Positions 6,033-8,751 of a DNA stretch of 8,751 bases are shown piece after piece; position 1 is the first letter of the stretch; each line of letters begins with the position of its first letter. Below the pieces are notes generated by a model. It had not been told where the DNA came from, ran no database searches, and saw only the letters and a list, made by a program, of their open reading frames with translations. The translations under genes and the position numbers were made by a program. This stretch comes from Pseudomonadota bacterium (lineage in GTDB: Bacteria; Pseudomonadota; Gammaproteobacteria; Burkholderiales; Gallionellaceae). Location: assembly GCA_021783525.1 (NCBI GenBank), contig JAJXTT010000052.1, positions 1 to 8,751 on the forward strand, given 5' to 3'.

Positions 6033-6914
6033 ATGGAAATCGTAAACAGCGTGCTGGTCACGGGAGCGTTCATGGCCGTCTTGGGCGGCCTGCTGGCATT
6101 TTTTCTGGCCATTGCCGACAAGCGGCTCTATGTGTACGAAGATCCCCGCATCAGTCTTGTCGAAGAGATGCTCCCCCATTCCAATTGCGGCGCCTGCGGC
6201 ACGGCGGGATGCCGTAACTTCGCCGAGCGGGTCGTCGAGGGCCTGATCGAACCGGCCTCCTGCTCCGTCAATACACCGGACCAAAACAAGAAGATCGCCG
6301 CCATGCTGGGGGTTGCCATGGGCAACGTCGAAAAGCGCGTAGCGCGCCTGGCCTGTGCCGGCGGCAAGCATGTCGCCAGGATGCGTGCCCATTACGCGGG
6401 GCTTTCTTCCTGCCGTGCCGCAGCAGTGGCGGGCGGGGGCGGCAAGAGTTGTGCCTGGGGTTGCCTGGGTCTGGGCGATTGTGCCGACGTATGCGAATTC
6501 GATGCCATCCACATGGATGATCAGGGCCTGCCGGTCGTGGACCTCGCTAAATGTACGGCGTGCGGCGACTGCGTCGATATCTGCCCCAAGAACCTGTTCT
6601 CGATACACGGCGTAACTCACAAACTGTGGATGGCTTGCCGCAACGAAGCCGATGGCGATGCTGCCGAAGCATCCTGCGAAGTGGCGTGCACGGCTTGCGG
6701 GCGCTGTGTGGTCGACGCCGCGCCCGGCCTGATCCATCTGGAGAACAACCTTGCCGTGATCGACTATGCCGCGAACGGCAGCGCGAGTCCTCGCGCGATC
6801 GACCGTTGTCCCACCGGAGCCATCGTCTGGCTCGAGGGTCACAGGATCATCAAGGGCAAATCCGCCAAAAAAATCATTCGTATCCAACCATTACCAGCCG
6901 CTGTAGAGGCATAG
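6033..6914 (+). CDS. RnfB-type membrane-anchored polyferredoxin, long form
   Basis: A 293-residue iron-sulfur protein related to the B subunit of Rnf complexes, expected to carry electrons at the cytoplasmic face of the membrane. It has one N-terminal helix (about 7-28) and then an FeS domain with Cys52, 55, 60 and 77 (SNCGACGTAGCRNF). A linker follows with Cys108 and Cys127, then a two-cluster domain with Cys140/144/150/154 (CAWGCLGLGDCADVC) and Cys174/177/180/184 (CTACGDCVDIC). The last domain has Cys219/222/225 and, far downstream, Cys259 before PTGAI. That domain lacks the fourth to seventh cysteines of a normal two-cluster ferredoxin. The length and extra domains resemble the long RnfB of anaerobes rather than the roughly 190-residue RsxB of E. 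coli. Start is ATG 6033 with GGGGAG upstream. It is followed after 8 bases by the 2-oxoacid oxidoreductase gene, so it probably serves as that enzyme's redox partner. No other Rnf gene is visible. Confidence 0.88.
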   Translation: MEIVNSVLVTGAFMAVLGGLLAFFLAIADKRLYVYEDPRISLVEEMLPHSNCGACGTAGCRNFAERVVEGLIEPASCSVNTPDQNKKIAAMLGVAMGNVEKRVARLACAGGKHVARMRAHYAGLSSCRAAAVAGGGGKSCAWGCLGLGDCADVCEFDAIHMDDQGLPVVDLAKCTACGDCVDICPKNLFSIHGVTHKLWMACRNEADGDAAEASCEVACTACGRCVVDAAPGLIHLENNLAVIDYAANGSASPRAIDRCPTGAIVWLEGHRIIKGKSAKKIIRIQPLPAAVEA

Positions 6915-6922
6915 GGGAAATC

Positions 6923-8751
6923 ATGTTGAACAAAATCAAGCAGAAGTTGATCGGTACTGCCACCGGCTCCGAGGGCAGTCACACCAAATACAAGTATCCC
7001 GGCGTGCGCGACGCCATCGACGGCAACACCGCCGTGATCATGGTGGAGCGCGAAGCCTCGCAAGGCGCCGGCGCCTACCCCATCACGCCGTCCACGCAAA
7101 TGGGCGAGTACTGGGCGGAAGAAGTCGCCAAAGGCCATCTCAACACGGCAGGGCACCCGCTGATCTTCGTCGAGCCGGAATCCGAACATGCCGCGGCGGG
7201 CGTCACGGCGGGCCTGTCGATGAGCGGCCTGCGCGCGGTCAACTTCACCTCGTCGCAGGGCCTGGCCTTCATGCACGAGTCGCTGTATGCGGCCGTGGGC
7301 AAGCGCCTGCCGTATGTGCTGAACCTCGGTTGCCGTGCGATCACCAAAGCCTCGCTGAACGTGCATTGCGCGCATGACGATTACCATTGTGCCGACGACA
7401 CCGGCTTCATCCAGGTGATGGCGAAGAACGCACAGGAAGCGGCCGACCTCAACATGATAGGCCGCAAGACCGCCGAGCTGGCGCTGACGCCGGCCATCGT
7501 CGCGCAGGACGGCTTCCTCACCACGCACCTGATCGAGCCGATGCTGGTGCCGGAAAGGGAACTGATCGCCGAATACCTGGGCAACGCCGATGACATCATC
7601 GACACGCCCACGCCAGCGCAGCAGATGCTGTACGGTCCTAAGCGCCGGCGCGTGCCGTCCAGCTGGGATGTGGACAACCCGATGCAGACCGGCGTTGTGC
7701 AGAACCAGGACGCGTATATGCAGGCAGTGGCCGGGCAGCGCCCGTATTTCTTCGATCATATCTCCGCCCTGTTCGACAAGAATGCGGAGGAATTCCATGC
7801 CCTGACCGGGCGCCGCTACAGCCGTATCGACAACTACCGTTGCGACGATGCCGACTACATCATCCTGGGCCAGGGCAGCATGACCGTGCAGGCAGCCGCG
7901 GTCGCCGACTGGCTGCGCGAGACGCGCAAGATCAAGGTCGGGGTGGTCAACATGACCATGTACCGTCCCTTCCCCGGCGACCTGCTGGGCAAGGTGCTGA
8001 AAGGCAAGAAAGGCGTGGCCGTGCTGGAACGTACCGACCAGCCGCTGTCGGAAGACCTGCCGCTGATGCGCGAAGTGCGCTCCACCGTGACCAAATGCCT
8101 GGAGAACGGACGCGACAAGACCTATCCCGAGTACGCTACCTACGACAGTGCCAAGGACATGCCGTCGCTGTATTCCGGCTGCTACGGGCTGGGTTCGCGC
8201 GACCTGCAACCTGAAGGCCTGATCGCTGCCGTCGAGAACATGCTGCCCGGCGCGGCGCACCGCAAGTTCTATTATCTGTCCGTGGATTTCGTGCGCGACG
8301 AGTCGGTCAACCCGAAGCAGGAGATCCGCCAGCAGGAATTGCAGGCCGCCTATCCCGGCATCAAAGGGCTGGCACTGCGCGGCTCCGAGAACCCGAACCT
8401 GCTGCCCAGGAACGCCGTTGCCGTGCGCATGCACTCGATCGGCGGCTGGGGTGCGGTGACCACCGGCAAGAATCTTGCGATGACGCTGTTCGAACTGCTG
8501 GGCTGGGACATCAAGGCCAATCCGAAATACGGCTCCGAGAAAAAGGGCCAGCCGACGACTTATTATCTGTCCGCAGCACCCGAACCCATCCGCATCAACT
8601 GCGAATACACCAACGTCGACGTGGTGATGTCGCCGGACCCGCAGGTGTTCGGCCATACCAACGCGCTGGAAGGCATGCGCGTCGGCGGCGTGTTCATCAT
8701 CCAGAGCAACCTGGGCAGTGCCGAAGCCCTGTGGGAAACCCTCCCGATGCA
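6923..8751 (+). CDS. Pyruvate/2-oxoacid:ferredoxin oxidoreductase, alpha+gamma part, 3' end cut off
   Basis: Open for 609 codons from ATG 6923 (AGGGGA upstream) to the window edge without a stop. The enzyme class interconverts a 2-oxoacid plus CoA with acyl-CoA, CO2 and reduced ferredoxin. Residues about 30-230 form the alpha domain: AYPITPST contains Thr55, equivalent to the catalytic-site threonine of pyruvate:ferredoxin oxidoreductase; NFTSSQGL follows; Arg138 in GCRAITK matches the substrate-binding arginine region. Residues about 270-400 look like domain II (YIILGQGSM, VGVVNMTMYRPFP, VAVLERTDQP). From about residue 500 a gamma domain starts (MHSIGGWGAVTTGKNLA, VVMSPDP). The alpha-then-gamma order is that of pyruvate, not of typical 2-oxoglutarate, oxidoreductases. 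The thiamine-diphosphate (beta) part should lie downstream, in the same or the next gene. Pyruvate is the likely substrate, by inference. The first gene of the operon encodes its probable electron carrier. Confidence 0.9.
   Translation, partial: MLNKIKQKLIGTATGSEGSHTKYKYPGVRDAIDGNTAVIMVEREASQGAGAYPITPSTQMGEYWAEEVAKGHLNTAGHPLIFVEPESEHAAAGVTAGLSMSGLRAVNFTSSQGLAFMHESLYAAVGKRLPYVLNLGCRAITKASLNVHCAHDDYHCADDTGFIQVMAKNAQEAADLNMIGRKTAELALTPAIVAQDGFLTTHLIEPMLVPERELIAEYLGNADDIIDTPTPAQQMLYGPKRRRVPSSWDVDNPMQTGVVQNQDAYMQAVAGQRPYFFDHISALFDKNAEEFHALTGRRYSRIDNYRCDDADYIILGQGSMTVQAAAVADWLRETRKIKVGVVNMTMYRPFPGDLLGKVLKGKKGVAVLERTDQPLSEDLPLMREVRSTVTKCLENGRDKTYPEYATYDSAKDMPSLYSGCYGLGSRDLQPEGLIAAVENMLPGAAHRKFYYLSVDFVRDESVNPKQEIRQQELQAAYPGIKGLALRGSENPNLLPRNAVAVRMHSIGGWGAVTTGKNLAMTLFELLGWDIKANPKYGSEKKGQPTTYYLSAAPEPIRINCEYTNVDVVMSPDPQVFGHTNALEGMRVGGVFIIQSNLGSAEALWETLPM

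Noticed and set aside
5892..6887. Open frame of 331 codons opposite the RnfB-type gene
   Set aside because: It mirrors the cysteine-rich gene on the other strand and shows no known domain. It has no support beyond openness.
6839..8656. Open frame of 605 codons on the minus strand across the end of the RnfB-type gene and the oxidoreductase gene
   Set aside because: The plus strand encodes a clearly conserved oxidoreductase here. The minus-strand product is His/Gln/Arg-rich with no recognisable domain, as expected for an antisense shadow of a GC-rich gene.

Overview
The window looks like a chromosomal segment of a GC-rich proteobacterium, most likely a betaproteobacterium. The evidence is the TctE-type kinase, the DUF4212/VC_2705-type symporter pair with a long hydrophilic insert, and a PpsR of the proteobacterial kind. 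A Gallionellaceae/Nitrosomonadales-like host is plausible, but that is inference from gene style, not a measured relationship. No tRNA, rRNA, insertion sequence or CRISPR array is visible, and no intergenic stretch exceeds about 230 bases.

Layout. (1) Bases 1-1457, minus strand: a two-component operon, with the response regulator first and a TctE-like sensor histidine kinase 5 bases behind it. The kinase is cut by the left edge just after its phospho-accepting histidine. (2) Bases 1625-3975, plus strand, divergent from the operon: a small two-helix DUF4212 protein overlapping by one base a VC_2705-type sodium:solute symporter. The pair probably imports acetate or another small carboxylate and is the natural candidate target of the two-component system. 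The 167-base divergent region holds a good minus-strand promoter and a TGTAAG direct repeat at 11-base spacing. (3) Bases 4057-4872, plus strand: ppsR, the bifunctional kinase/phosphorylase that switches PEP synthase off and on. Its own -10 box lies just upstream. (4) Bases 4856-5803, minus strand: a CysB-like LysR regulator whose end overlaps the ppsR end by 17 bases. (5) Bases 6033-8751, plus strand, divergent from the LysR gene across an AT-rich 229-base region: a membrane-anchored, long RnfB-type polyferredoxin followed 8 bases later by the alpha+gamma part of a pyruvate/2-oxoacid:ferredoxin oxidoreductase, which runs off the right edge.

How the genes may fit together. All the enzymes and transporters touch the acetate / acetyl-CoA / pyruvate / PEP node: carboxylate uptake, ferredoxin-linked interconversion of acetyl-CoA+CO2 and pyruvate, and control of pyruvate-to-PEP conversion. 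This is inference from gene content. The most unusual item is the RnfB-type protein. It sits beside the oxidoreductase without any other Rnf gene in view. Its last ferredoxin domain has lost exactly the four cysteines of one [4Fe-4S] cluster while keeping exactly the four of the other. With the oxidoreductase and the divergent LysR gene it forms the best candidate here for an under-described system: a membrane-tethered electron outlet or inlet dedicated to a 2-oxoacid oxidoreductase.
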